Part shown: in pieces, positions 54,448 through 63,374 of the stretch
How the letters are laid out: each line of letters opens with the position of its first letter
How positions within the stretch are numbered: position 1 is the first letter of the stretch
DNA from: Ardenticatena sp.
GTDB lineage: Bacteria; Chloroflexota; Anaerolineae; Ardenticatenales; Ardenticatenaceae
Reading direction: 5' to 3'
NCBI GenBank assembly: GCA_015487975.1
Contig: WFOS01000095.1
Span: 1 to 64,000, forward strand
DNA: 64,000 nucleotides
Made by a program: the position numbers and the translations under genes
Notes under the pieces: generated by a model
What the model was told of the DNA's origin: nothing
The model's input: the letters and a program-made list of their open reading frames with translations, nothing else
Database searches by the model: none

Positions 54448-55872
54448 TCACGCGACCGAGCGTGTCAGGTGTTCCATCACCTGCCGCAGTTGTTCAAGAT
54501 TGCGGCACTCCGTCAACATATCGCACTCGCGGGCGTACAAGTCGATGATGCTGTCGCCAATACCCCACGAGTATTGCGATTCAGGGTTGAGCCAGATGAC
54601 CTGGCGCGACCGCCGTCGTATCTCCGCCAGAGCATCCAGTTGAGGGGCAAAATAATTGCTGCGGCCATCGCCCAAAACGATGACCGTCGTACGCGAGTTG
54701 AGGGCGTCGCTGTACTCATCCAGAAATTGGCGGAAGACACTGCCAAAATCGCTGTGCGCCCAGTAGCGGATGTTCGCCTCGCCCATTGCCATTTCGACGG
54801 CCGCATCCACCGAATGACGCTCGAAAACATCGGTTACTTCGTCTACATCGGCAATGAAGACGAACGAGCGCACATGCCCACGCTGTTGCTGCAAGCTATA
54901 CACCAGTTGCAACATGAAACGTGACGCATTCCGCACTGATGACGAAACATCGCACAGCACGACCAGCCGCAACTTGTTGCGGCGATGTTCCTTGAAGACA
55001 AGTTCCATAGGCACGCCCGCTGTCTGATAACTGGCACGCAGCGTGCGGCTCACATCCAGGCGGCGAATGCCACCACGGCGCATGCGCCGAGCAAAATCCT
55101 CACGCAATTTGCGAGCCAGCTCGTCTACAATCTCCTGCATGGCCCGCACTTCCTCTTCGGTGAAGCGCGAAAACGCCTTGCGTTCCAGGTCGCGAGAGAG
55201 GGGTTGTTGTTGTGTCGCGGGGCTCATCCGTTCGTAGGCATCGTTCACCTGTTCGGCGACCCAGCGTGGGAAGAGCTCCTGCAACTCCCACAACCGTTCG
55301 CGTACCTGCTGCGCCAGCTCGAACTCGCCCGCTGCCTGTAATTCGCGTGCCAGTTCGCCAATTTGCTGCTGGATGCGTTGCCAGCCCATCTGATCGAGAA
55401 TGTAGCGCGTCAGCCGCCCACGTTGCAACAACGATTCCAGTTGCTGCAACTGCTCTGGCGACATGTGTTGCAACATCTCGGCGGTAATCACCATCACGTT
55501 GCCCGCCAGCAACGCTTCCGTCAGATGGTCGAGTTGCGGCAATCTCAGGCGTTCCAGCGCCTCGCGTAACGCCTGCATGAATTGCTCATGCGGCTTCGAT
55601 GGATGCGCGTCCTGTGCGCCCTGTTGTGCCATCTGTGGCGAAACGGGCAATTCTTCCACATTGGGGTCGAAATATCGGTCGAACAGCTCGTCGAAGAGCG
55701 GAATATCCTGCTGGCGTTTGACAATCGCCGCCCGCAATGCCGCTTTGAGCAAGCGGCGGTCGCGAAGCCCTGTCAGCCGTCCTGTTTGCATTGCGTCGAG
55801 GGCTTCGCTGGTGGAAACACGTATGCCTGCTGCACGCAACACGCGAATAAAACCGACAAGTACGTCATCCAT
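54448..55872 (-). CDS. VWA-domain protein of the CoxE type
   Basis: A 474-residue protein. The N-terminal 280 residues are helical and charged, rich in Gln, Leu and Arg. The C-terminal von Willebrand A domain has the metal site VLCDVSSSVRNAS (DxSxS) and VIVLGDGRSNYF. Such proteins work with MoxR ATPases as chaperone pairs, and a MoxR gene begins the same operon. ATG 55872 with AAGGGGG upstream is chosen. It overlaps the DUF4276-like gene by eight bases, which separates it from MoxR by two extra genes. Confidence 0.88.
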   Translation of the reverse strand: MDDVLVGFIRVLRAAGIRVSTSEALDAMQTGRLTGLRDRRLLKAALRAAIVKRQQDIPLFDELFDRYFDPNVEELPVSPQMAQQGAQDAHPSKPHEQFMQALREALERLRLPQLDHLTEALLAGNVMVITAEMLQHMSPEQLQQLESLLQRGRLTRYILDQMGWQRIQQQIGELARELQAAGEFELAQQVRERLWELQELFPRWVAEQVNDAYERMSPATQQQPLSRDLERKAFSRFTEEEVRAMQEIVDELARKLREDFARRMRRGGIRRLDVSRTLRASYQTAGVPMELVFKEHRRNKLRLVVLCDVSSSVRNASRFMLQLVYSLQQQRGHVRSFVFIADVDEVTDVFERHSVDAAVEMAMGEANIRYWAHSDFGSVFRQFLDEYSDALNSRTTVIVLGDGRSNYFAPQLDALAEIRRRSRQVIWLNPESQYSWGIGDSIIDLYARECDMLTECRNLEQLRQVMEHLTRSVA

Positions 55873-56518
55873 ACACGCCCCCTTGCTCACGATCGTTTCG
55901 CGGTGTTACCACCACTTTTTTCATCTCGTGCTCCTGGAACACGGCTTCACGCAATTCTCCCACGGCATGCACGATTCGACGGAACGAACGGCTGTTTTGT
56001 TCAGCCTCTGTGAGATCCATTTGGGCACTGAGAGAAGCCTGATACGTGGTAGGAGCGTAATCCTCCAAAAAGCACCTTACTGCTCCCTTGGCATCCCTGA
56101 CACCTTCCGGGCTCCCATGATACGGCCTTCCCCAGAGGGAATTGGCTGCGGCTAGAAACCAAGCCTCGTATTCTCGTACAGCCAAGACGATAGCGATGGG
56201 ATTAGGTGGCTCGAGTCGCCACATCTCGTTCGCCATGTCTCGGGCAATCTGCATGGCACAACCATCGTCCAGATCGAGAAGCACCAGCACGGCATCTATT
56301 TCGTTGCGACGTTTGCGCAAGTAGTTTACGTAGCGTGCCATGTGTGCTCGGAAATGGTGCACATTGCCAACTTTGAGATGATCGATTTGCCATGTGTAAT
56401 CCTGATACTTCTCACCCAAAATGCGACGCACGAGCACAGCTGCTGCCCCACCGCTTCCCGTCTCTCTGTGAGGAGCCTCACCTTTTCCTTCCACCCACAA
56501 CCACATCCTCGGCATCAT
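55865..56518 (-). CDS. DUF4276/TOPRIM-like protein
   Basis: A 217-residue protein. WVEGKGE at 7-13 and LLDLDDGC near residue 80 fit the Glu and Asp-x-Asp positions of TOPRIM-like nuclease domains, and AVREYEAWFLA is typical of DUF4276. In OLD-like systems such a protein is the nuclease partner of an ATPase; the ATPase gene ends one base upstream. It sits between that ATPase and the VWA gene. A defence role is an inference. Confidence 0.78.
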   Translation of the reverse strand: MMPRMWLWVEGKGEAPHRETGSGGAAAVLVRRILGEKYQDYTWQIDHLKVGNVHHFRAHMARYVNYLRKRRNEIDAVLVLLDLDDGCAMQIARDMANEMWRLEPPNPIAIVLAVREYEAWFLAAANSLWGRPYHGSPEGVRDAKGAVRCFLEDYAPTTYQASLSAQMDLTEAEQNSRSFRRIVHAVGELREAVFQEHEMKKVVVTPRNDREQGGVYG

Positions 56519-56519
56519 C

Positions 56520-57728
56520 TTACTCCCGCTTCAAGCCTTCACGGACGAACAATTCACCCGCTGTGAACAAGTGTTCGCGAACAACTTCAAGCTGATATTT
56601 GGACATCGGGCCAACATGGGTAATACCGTCCACAAGATCCACGACACGAAAGACCTCGGGGGGAAATTCGGACAGGAGTTCGGGGCTATGGGTGGTGATC
56701 AAAATTTGGCTCTCTTGGCAGGCAAGCTCGATGGCGTCACGTAAAACGGGCAACGCGCCAGGATGGATGTTGAGCTCTGGTTCCTCGATACCGATGACAT
56801 ATCGAGGCGGCTTCTGGAAAAGTGCCGTGAAAAGAGCAAGCAAACGCAACGTGCCATCGGATTCCTGGGTCAAGTCGAAAGATGCCCGACGATCCTCTTT
56901 TGCGTGCATGGCATGGCGGATCTCCACGACGAGATATCCGCCCACCTGTTTGACGGCAACATCTTCGACCCCAGGCACAGCGGCACGTAAGAACTTCACA
57001 ATGCGCTCGTACCTTTTTCGATCTTCACGTCGCAGAGATCGTAGTGTGCTGGCTACGTTGTGGCCCTCATCCTGAAGCGGATAGGGCATCGCAGGCTTGG
57101 CAGGCTCCCGGAAGGTATTGGGATAAAGGGTGTAAAAACTCATGGCACGCAACGCATTCCACGCCTCCGTATAGGCTGGAATACCCAAGAGAAGTGCCGC
57201 GCGAGGCAGGAAGAGTTCGTGTTCAGGTACGTGTTCGATCATCGATAGCAGGGTTTCAGGCACCGACGTATCGTATTCTTTGAGTATCTCTGACATGGGC
57301 AAAGACACGTCGGGGCGCCGAACCCATTTGCCATCTTTGATGTGAAAGCCAATTGTCTTCCCCCGAAAGTCCACATCACAACGCTCTTGCTTGACGCGAA
57401 AAGCCCCTCTCGGTTTACTTCCCAGTATGATCGCATATTCCGCACACCACTCTGGTCCCTGAAAGTGTATTTCGAGGGAAATATCGAAAGGGCGCCCCTT
57501 TGGAGACCAGCGGCGAAGCGCATTGATGCCCCCTCGACTGTCCACAGCTTGTTGCAACGTCGTGGTGAGCGCGTCACGCAAGAAACGCAACGCGTCCAGG
57601 ATGTTGCTCTTTCCCGACGCGTTGAGCCCCACGAAAACCGTCAATGGTTCCAGAGAAATCTCTACATCGGCCAAACTGCGGAAATTCTTGGCACGCAGCT
57701 TCGTGATAGCACCAGGTGGATGCCCCAT
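56520..57728 (-). CDS. OLD-like AAA ATPase (AAA_21)
   Basis: A 402-residue ABC-type ATPase of the RecF/OLD style. It starts with TKLRAKNFRSLADVEI, has Walker A GLNASGKS (34-41), Walker B VIGIEEPELNIHPG and the His-switch ITTHSPELL. The region between contains a long helical insertion. It has no fused TOPRIM domain; the downstream gene supplies one. Starts four bases after the MoxR stop. Similar gene pairs occur in phage defence, such as OLD, Gabija or PARIS types, but this one is not assigned. Confidence 0.85.
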   Translation of the reverse strand: MGHPPGAITKLRAKNFRSLADVEISLEPLTVFVGLNASGKSNILDALRFLRDALTTTLQQAVDSRGGINALRRWSPKGRPFDISLEIHFQGPEWCAEYAIILGSKPRGAFRVKQERCDVDFRGKTIGFHIKDGKWVRRPDVSLPMSEILKEYDTSVPETLLSMIEHVPEHELFLPRAALLLGIPAYTEAWNALRAMSFYTLYPNTFREPAKPAMPYPLQDEGHNVASTLRSLRREDRKRYERIVKFLRAAVPGVEDVAVKQVGGYLVVEIRHAMHAKEDRRASFDLTQESDGTLRLLALFTALFQKPPRYVIGIEEPELNIHPGALPVLRDAIELACQESQILITTHSPELLSEFPPEVFRVVDLVDGITHVGPMSKYQLEVVREHLFTAGELFVREGLKRE

Positions 57729-57731
57729 TGC

Positions 57732-58670
57732 TTACTCCTTCCATTCCCGCAAACGCAATTGCGCCCGTCGCAACAACTCGGGGATCGATTGCCGCGTGCG
57801 CATCTGGTCCCCTTCATGCTTGATGATAACGCCAAGCGTCTGTTCGACTTCCTTCACGCCCAGGGAGTGAACGTTGAGCAACGCCAACGCGCGCGCCCAA
57901 TCCAACGTTTCGCTCAAACCCGGCACTTTTTTGAGCGCAAGGTTGCGCACTTCCTGCACAAATGCCACCAATTCCGCCGCCAGGGCTTCGCTCGCTTCGG
58001 GGACACGCATGCGCACCACCCCCAACTCTTCGCGGAACGATGGGTAGTCGATGAAGAGGTGCAAGCAACGGCGCTTCAACGCATCCGACAATTCACGCGC
58101 CTGGTTGCTGGTGAGCAGCACGAATGGCTGTGTTCGTGCACGAATCGTGCCCAATTCGGGGATACTCACCTGGAAGTCGCTCAGCACTTCCAGCAAAAAG
58201 GCTTCGAATTCAGGGTCGGCTTTGTCCACTTCATCGATCAGCAAGACGGGGCGTTCTTCTGCCATGAGCGCACGCAATAGGGGGCGCGGCAACAAAAAGC
58301 GTTCCGAGAAGAACAAATCTTCCTCTTCGGCAATACGCTCGAACGCCTCGCGCAATGTTTGCGTATCGGCTAACAGTTCCCCCACGCGGTCGCGCAACAC
58401 CTGGGTGTAGAGCATCTGCTTGGCATACTGCCACTCGTACAGCGCCTTCGCCTCGTCCAGCCCTTCATAACATTGCAGGCGAATCAACTCGGCATTGAGA
58501 GCATCGGCAACGGCTTTGGCGAGTTCGGTTTTGCCAACACCCGCGGGACCTTCGACCAGGAGCGGTTTCCCCAGGCGGTCGGCTAGAAAAACGACTGTCG
58601 CTATGTCATCGCTGGCGAGGTAGTTTGCCTTTTCCAGGCGTTGCTTGACATCGGCAATGGACTGAAACAT
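57732..58670 (-). CDS. MoxR family AAA+ ATPase
   Basis: A 312-residue ATPase. Walker A is EGPAGVGKTE, Walker B is PVLLIDEVDKAD, sensor 1 is VLLTSN and the arginine finger region is LKRRCLHLFID. MoxR proteins assemble or activate metal enzymes and other targets together with VWA partners; the VWA gene lies 1.9 kb downstream in the same operon. ATG 58670 with AAGGAGGG upstream is chosen over an in-frame start 99 bp earlier. Confidence 0.93.
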   Translation of the reverse strand: MFQSIADVKQRLEKANYLASDDIATVVFLADRLGKPLLVEGPAGVGKTELAKAVADALNAELIRLQCYEGLDEAKALYEWQYAKQMLYTQVLRDRVGELLADTQTLREAFERIAEEEDLFFSERFLLPRPLLRALMAEERPVLLIDEVDKADPEFEAFLLEVLSDFQVSIPELGTIRARTQPFVLLTSNQARELSDALKRRCLHLFIDYPSFREELGVVRMRVPEASEALAAELVAFVQEVRNLALKKVPGLSETLDWARALALLNVHSLGVKEVEQTLGVIIKHEGDQMRTRQSIPELLRRAQLRLREWKE

Positions 58671-58758
58671 GCTCCCTCCTTCGGCGGGTCGAGTGGTTGC
58701 GAGCGCCTGAATGCAACGTGGGAGCTGAACAAAGGGCAACAGGCATGTGTTGTCTGGA

Positions 58759-58764
58759 ATTGTA
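58759..58764 (-). promoter_or_regulatory. possible -10 box for the MoxR operon
   Basis: TACAAT on the minus strand, 89 bp before the MoxR start codon, with no good -35 box. The rest of 58671-59032 holds only a doubtful small frame. Confidence 0.3.
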
Positions 58765-58883
58765 GCCAAGCCACTGCAATTGGTCGAATGGTCGCAGGCT
58801 GAGACGATGGCTCTCGACGCCTACCTTGCCTGAAACATTTTCATAAAGCAGATTTGAAATGCCCACGCCACATTCCTCCCGCC

Positions 58884-59054
58884 ATGTTGGTCCACCCCGA
58901 TGCGACGCCCCATGCCCCTGCGCCTGCGGCATGGACACGTTTCACCAAGCCATTTTGGCGTTCGGTCTATGTGGTTCTTGTGCGTGGGATGGTCATTATG
59001 GGGGTGGTGTGGCACTGGTGGAAACGTTGGCGTCAACGACGTACGGGTTTGTAG
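58884..59054 (+). CDS. doubtful 56-residue single-helix protein
   Basis: A 56-codon frame with one hydrophobic segment (YVVLVRGMVIMGVVW) and a strongly basic tail (WKRWRQRR). There is no purine-rich ribosome binding site before the ATG, and its end overlaps the convergent response-regulator gene by 22 bp. It may be chance. Confidence 0.25.
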   Translation: MLVHPDATPHAPAPAAWTRFTKPFWRSVYVVLVRGMVIMGVVWHWWKRWRQRRTGL

Positions 59055-59674
59055 CGCCCACGGTGTTCGAAGTACCAGGCGGCTGCTTCCGTGCGGTTGG
59101 AGACGTGCAGTTTCTCGAAGATGTTTTTGAGATGAAAGCGCACCGTGTTTTCGCTCACGTAGAGTGCCGCGGCAATTTCCGCGTTGGTTTTACCACGCGC
59201 TACCTGTTCCAGCACTTCCCATTCACGCTGTGATAGGTCGGTCATCTCGCCACGTTGCTGCGCCATCAAGCGGTGTGCCGCCCGTGGGTAGACCAGCATT
59301 CCCGCCGCCACCTGCCGAATCGCCATCACCGTCTGGCGCGGCGGCTCTGTTTTCAGCGCAAATCCCTCGGCTTCCAACTCGATGGCGCGTTGCATGCTTT
59401 CGCCATCACCAAAAGCGGTCAGCACCAACACCCGTACCGGCAAGCGCCGCTTGCGGATTTCTTCCAGCGCCGTGAAGCCGTGATATGGCATCTCCAAATC
59501 CAGCACGACGACATCCACTGCCTGGCGCGCCAACACGTCCAGCAACTCATCGCCATTCGTCACTGTTTCGACCACTGCAATGTCGGGTGTGCGCTCAAGA
59601 AGCGCTACCAATCCTTCCAACACCAGGGCGTGATCGTCCGCCAACACGACACGAATGCGCTCTTGGTCAGACAT
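59033..59674 (-). CDS. NarL/FixJ-type response regulator
   Basis: A 213-residue two-domain regulator. The receiver domain has VLADDHALV, the phosphoacceptor Asp in VVVLDLEMP and the conserved Lys in FALKTEPP. The LuxR-type DNA-binding helix-turn-helix reads LSQREWEVLEQVARGKTNAEI and SENTVRFHLKNIFEKLHV. It overlaps the 3' end of the kinase gene by eight bases. The targets are unknown; divergent acetyl-CoA synthetase is a candidate. Confidence 0.93.
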   Translation of the reverse strand: MSDQERIRVVLADDHALVLEGLVALLERTPDIAVVETVTNGDELLDVLARQAVDVVVLDLEMPYHGFTALEEIRKRRLPVRVLVLTAFGDGESMQRAIELEAEGFALKTEPPRQTVMAIRQVAAGMLVYPRAAHRLMAQQRGEMTDLSQREWEVLEQVARGKTNAEIAAALYVSENTVRFHLKNIFEKLHVSNRTEAAAWYFEHRGRYKPVRR

Positions 59675-60335
59675 AGGTCGGCACCTTCGCCACAATGCGC
59701 GTTCCTTCACCAGGGCGAGTATGCAATTCGAAATGGCCGTTCACCAATTGTACGCGTTCTTTCATGCCCCGTAAGCCAATGTGGGCATCGTTTTCCTGCA
59801 CGGGCGCATCCAGGTCGGGGACTTCGAATCCCTTGCCGAAGTCTTCCACTTCCAGCCAGAGCCAGCCATTTTCGCCACGCAAGCGCACATAAAACTCTTC
59901 GACGCCCGCGTAGCGGTACGCATTTGCCAGCGCTTCTTGCACCAGGCGGTAGACCGTAATCTTCACAGGAAGCGCCACCTGCTCAGGCACATTTTCCAGC
60001 GTCAGGTGGACGCGCGTATTGGTGGCTTCTTCATGTTGCAGCACCAGCCCCTGGATGAGTGAAGCAAGCGGACGACGACGAAACTCTGGCGGGCGAAACG
60101 TGCCCAAGAACGATTTGATCTCGTAAAGCGAGGATTCCAGCAACATTGCTACACGCGCCAAATCAGGCATCAATTCGGCTTTGACAGGGTCGTCAGCAAT
60201 CTCTTCTTGAATACCCGTCAGGATCGAAAGCGCCGTGAAAATGTACTGCACCGGGCCATCGTGAATATCGAGCACGATACGGCTCAGCTCTTCCTCGGCA
60301 ATTGTCAGAATATCTGAGAGGCGGGTTTCGGCCAT
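59667..60335 (-). CDS. soluble histidine kinase of the NarX/LiaS class without sensor domain
   Basis: A 222-residue HPK7-type kinase consisting of little more than the HisKA_3 dimerisation helix and the ATPase domain. The phosphoacceptor His lies in DIHDGPVQY; the ATP site shows VQEALANAYRYAG (N box), VEDFGKGF (G1) and GLRGMKERV (G2). No membrane helix or input domain is present, so sensing must be cytosolic or by a partner. ATG 60335 follows GAGGAG. Confidence 0.92.
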   Translation of the reverse strand: MAETRLSDILTIAEEELSRIVLDIHDGPVQYIFTALSILTGIQEEIADDPVKAELMPDLARVAMLLESSLYEIKSFLGTFRPPEFRRRPLASLIQGLVLQHEEATNTRVHLTLENVPEQVALPVKITVYRLVQEALANAYRYAGVEEFYVRLRGENGWLWLEVEDFGKGFEVPDLDAPVQENDAHIGLRGMKERVQLVNGHFELHTRPGEGTRIVAKVPTYV

Positions 60336-60377
60336 AGCCTGCTCCTCGAACACACAGGGGAAACATCACCGCGGTAT

Positions 60378-60406
60378 AGCATACAAAAAGGTGCTTGTTC
60401 GGTCAA
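60378..60406 (-). promoter_or_regulatory. predicted promoter of the two-component operon
   Basis: On the minus strand TTGACC (60401-60406), a 17-bp spacer and TATGCT (60378-60383), 43 bp before the kinase start. Confidence 0.6.
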
Positions 60407-60498
60407 TGATGCCCGATGCTTCGACCTGTAAAACCTACCTGAATGAGTAGGTGGCACCTATCGCATCTGCAAGGCAAGGGCTGTCGTTTCTGTGGTTG

Positions 60499-60527
60499 TT
60501 GCCCAAATGCGTCTCTTTTAGTATCAT
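60499..60527 (+). promoter_or_regulatory. predicted promoter of acetyl-CoA synthetase
   Basis: TTGCCC (60499-60504), a 17-bp spacer and TATCAT (60522-60527). The leader is then about 110 nt. The intergenic region 60336-60642 otherwise shows a short hairpin (cctac/gtagg near 60435) and no gene. Confidence 0.55.
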
Positions 60528-60642
60528 GATGAGCAGCACACGGCTTGCCCTGTTCATCGGCTACGTCATGATCCGTGCGCTGTTTCCTCGGTTTCCCCCA
60601 AAGCCAGCAAAAACAATCGAACAGCCGAAAGGAGGCGCTCCT

Positions 60643-62709
60643 ATGGCGGATGAAATTCGCACCGACTATACCGAAGCGGACGTCACCGAAGCAGAAGTGG
60701 CAGTCCACTGGGGCGAAGAAGAGTACTACTATCCCCCCATGCACTTCATCGCCCAGGCGAACATGACCGATGAAACCATCTACGAGCGTTTTAGCGAAGA
60801 CCACTTTCCCGAATGCTTCAAAGAATACGCCGATCTGCTCGACTGGGACCAATACTGGCACACTACGCTCGACACCAGCAACCCACCCTTCTGGAAGTGG
60901 TTCGTTGGTGGCAAACTGAATGCCTGCTACAACTGCGTCGATCGCCACCTGCCCAAATACCGCAACAAAGCCGCCTTCATTTTCGTGCCCGAACCAGAAG
61001 ATGAGCCTCACCTGGTGCTGACGTACCAGGAACTCTTCGTGCGGGTCAACGAAGTGGCTGCCATGCTGCAATCGCTGGGGCTGAAAACGGGCGACCGCGT
61101 GACCATTCATATGCCCATGGTGCTGGAATTGCCCATCACCATGCTGGCCTGTGCGCGCCTGGGCATCATTCACTCAGTCGTGTTTGCGGGGTTCAGCGGT
61201 AAAGCCTGTGCCGAACGCGCTGTGGACTCGGGCAGTAAAGTTCTCATCACCATGGACGGCTACTACCGCAACGGCAAGATGCTCGACCACAAGGTCAAAG
61301 CCGACGAAGCGGTACAGGTGGCGGCTGACATGGGGAACCCCATCGAAAAGGTGCTTGTCTGGCGGCGTTACCCGCGCCAATATCAATCCGAAGCCCCCAT
61401 GGTCGAAGGGCGCGACTTCTTCGTGGATGAGCTGCTGAAAGCCCACCGCAGTGCACGGGTGAAACCTGTCTCGATGCCCGCCGAAGCGCCGCTCTTCCTC
61501 ATGTACACCAGTGGTACCACTGGCAAACCCAAAGGACATGTTCACAGCACGGGCGGCTACCTGGCATACACCGCCTGGACCTCCAAGAACATTCAAGATA
61601 TTCACCCCGAAGACGTGTACTGGTGCATGGCCGACATTGGCTGGATTACAGGGCACTCCTACATTGTCTATGGGCCGTTGGCAGTGGCGGCTACCAGTGT
61701 CATCTACGAAGGTGTGCCGACCTACCCCGACGCCGGGCGCCCGTGGCGCATTGCCGAACGGTTGGGTGTCAACATCTTCCACACCTCGCCCACGGCGATT
61801 CGTATGTTGCGCAAGGCCGACCCCGAAGCACCGCAGCGGTACAACTATGAGTTCAAGCATATGACCACGGTAGGCGAACCCATCGAACCCGACGTTTGGC
61901 GTTGGTATTTCCACGTGGTGGGCAAAGAGCGTGCCGTGATCGTGGATACATGGTGGCAAACCGAAACAGGTGGCTTCCTCTGCACCACGATTCCTGCCCT
62001 GCATCCCATGAAGCCCGGGAGCGCCGGCCCAGCATTACCCGGCATCTATGCCGCTATCCTCGACGATGAAGGCAATCCCATTCCACCAGGGGCTGGCAAA
62101 GCAGGCAACATTGTCATTCGCAACCCGTGGCCGAGCATTACACAAGGCATCTGGGGCGACCCCGAACGCTTCATCAACACGTACTACGCCAAGTACAACA
62201 AAGACCCCAACAGCAAAGATTGGCGCGATTGGCCCTACTTCGCCGGTGACGCTGCGACACAAGCCGCCGATGGCTACTTCCGCATCCTGGGGCGCGTGGA
62301 CGACGTGATCAACGTTGCCGGACACCGTTTGGGGACGAAGGAGCTGGAAAGCGCTGTGCTCACGGTAGAGGCGGTGGCAGAAGCGGCCGTGGTGCCCCGC
62401 CACGACGAAGTGAAGGGGCGCGTGCCTGATGTCTATGCCTCGCTCAAACCGGGCTACGAGCCGAGTGAAGAAATCCGCCAGGAAATCGTGCGTGCCATCG
62501 AAACCATCATCGGTAAGATTGCGCGCCCCAAGAACGTCTACATCGTGCCCGACTTGCCGAAGACACGCAGTGGCAAGATCATGCGCCGCGTCCTCGCCGC
62601 GATCTCCAATGGGCACGATGTCGGTGACGTCACCACGCTGGCAAATCCAGAAGTCGTCGAAATCATCCGCAACATGGTGCAAGGCGACGAACTCGCCGAG
62701 GCATTCTGA
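60643..62709 (+). CDS. acs: acetyl-CoA synthetase (AMP-forming)
   Basis: A 688-residue ligase making acetyl-CoA from acetate, ATP and CoA. Motifs: TSGTTGKPKG (P-loop-like A3), DTWWQTETGG (A5), YFAGDAA (A7), ILGRVDDVINVAGHRLGT (A8) and the C-terminal PKTRSGKIMRR whose Lys is the usual acetylation site. Start ATG 60643 follows AAAGGAGG; the open frame farther upstream lies in the leader. Divergent from a two-component pair. Confidence 0.96.
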   Translation: MADEIRTDYTEADVTEAEVAVHWGEEEYYYPPMHFIAQANMTDETIYERFSEDHFPECFKEYADLLDWDQYWHTTLDTSNPPFWKWFVGGKLNACYNCVDRHLPKYRNKAAFIFVPEPEDEPHLVLTYQELFVRVNEVAAMLQSLGLKTGDRVTIHMPMVLELPITMLACARLGIIHSVVFAGFSGKACAERAVDSGSKVLITMDGYYRNGKMLDHKVKADEAVQVAADMGNPIEKVLVWRRYPRQYQSEAPMVEGRDFFVDELLKAHRSARVKPVSMPAEAPLFLMYTSGTTGKPKGHVHSTGGYLAYTAWTSKNIQDIHPEDVYWCMADIGWITGHSYIVYGPLAVAATSVIYEGVPTYPDAGRPWRIAERLGVNIFHTSPTAIRMLRKADPEAPQRYNYEFKHMTTVGEPIEPDVWRWYFHVVGKERAVIVDTWWQTETGGFLCTTIPALHPMKPGSAGPALPGIYAAILDDEGNPIPPGAGKAGNIVIRNPWPSITQGIWGDPERFINTYYAKYNKDPNSKDWRDWPYFAGDAATQAADGYFRILGRVDDVINVAGHRLGTKELESAVLTVEAVAEAAVVPRHDEVKGRVPDVYASLKPGYEPSEEIRQEIVRAIETIIGKIARPKNVYIVPDLPKTRSGKIMRRVLAAISNGHDVGDVTTLANPEVVEIIRNMVQGDELAEAF

Positions 62710-62732
62710 CAATTGCCTGCACCCCTCCCCCC

Positions 62733-62763
62733 AGCCCCCCTCGCCGCTCGGCGAGGGGGGCTT
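62733..62763 (+). terminator. terminator of acs
   Basis: The stem agcccccctcgccg/cggcgaggggggct, followed by tcgt, 24 bp after the acs stop. Very GC-rich, short T run. Confidence 0.8.
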
Positions 62764-62775
62764 CGTATGGCACGC

Positions 62776-63372
62776 CTATTGCCCCATGTCGGTTGGGCCG
62801 CGCCCTAAAGCCGCGTGGCACTCTTCGCACAAGGGGAAGACCACCTGGCGCGAAAGGTACAGGTCGAAGTCATTGCCCGGAGCATGTGAAACGTGGCAAT
62901 CGGCACAACGAATGTCAGTAGGAGCGCCTTCCTCGAAGAAAGCCCAATGCACATGGTTTTCGAAGGCAGGGTCCTCGGCATAGTCAGTATGGCATTGAAT
63001 ACACGTCTCATCGGGAAAAGGCTCGCTGAGCCGCGCTGGTTGCTCGTAGCGTCCACTGATGAACTTCACCGTGTCCCCCGCAGCCGTCACCAAGGCCATC
63101 ACACGCCCCTGCACGCCCACACCACCATGGCAGTCGATACACCGCACGCCGTCCGCATCGGCCTCGGACGGCAATGCGTGAAACGCGGCCAATGTCTCGG
63201 CAAATCCTTGCTGGCGCGCAGCCTCGATCTGGCGCACGTAGAGCGTCTCTGGTTGCGTGTGGCAGGCGGCACAAAAGGGATCCTGTTCTTCGAGTTTGAC
63301 GGCACCGCCAGTGCCAATCACCAGCACCAACACGACCAGCCCAATGAAGATTGCCCAACGCCGCGGTGTCAT
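62776..63372 (-). CDS. membrane-anchored pentaheme cytochrome c
   Basis: A 198-residue protein with an N-terminal membrane helix (about 5-27) and five CxxCH haem sites: CAACH, CIDCH, CIQCH, CADCH and CEECH. The arrangement recalls NapC/NirT/NrfH-type quinol dehydrogenases and small multihaem electron shuttles. It follows a sulfite-oxidase-family gene with two bases between them, so it is probably the electron partner of that molybdoenzyme. Confidence 0.88.
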   Translation of the reverse strand: MTPRRWAIFIGLVVLVLVIGTGGAVKLEEQDPFCAACHTQPETLYVRQIEAARQQGFAETLAAFHALPSEADADGVRCIDCHGGVGVQGRVMALVTAAGDTVKFISGRYEQPARLSEPFPDETCIQCHTDYAEDPAFENHVHWAFFEEGAPTDIRCADCHVSHAPGNDFDLYLSRQVVFPLCEECHAALGRGPTDMGQ

Positions 63373-63374
63373 GG

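Noticed and set aside
58821-59036. Minus-strand frame of 71 codons opposite the doubtful plus-strand small ORF
   Set aside because: Pro/His/Arg-rich translation, no ribosome binding site, and it covers the intergenic region that must hold regulatory DNA.
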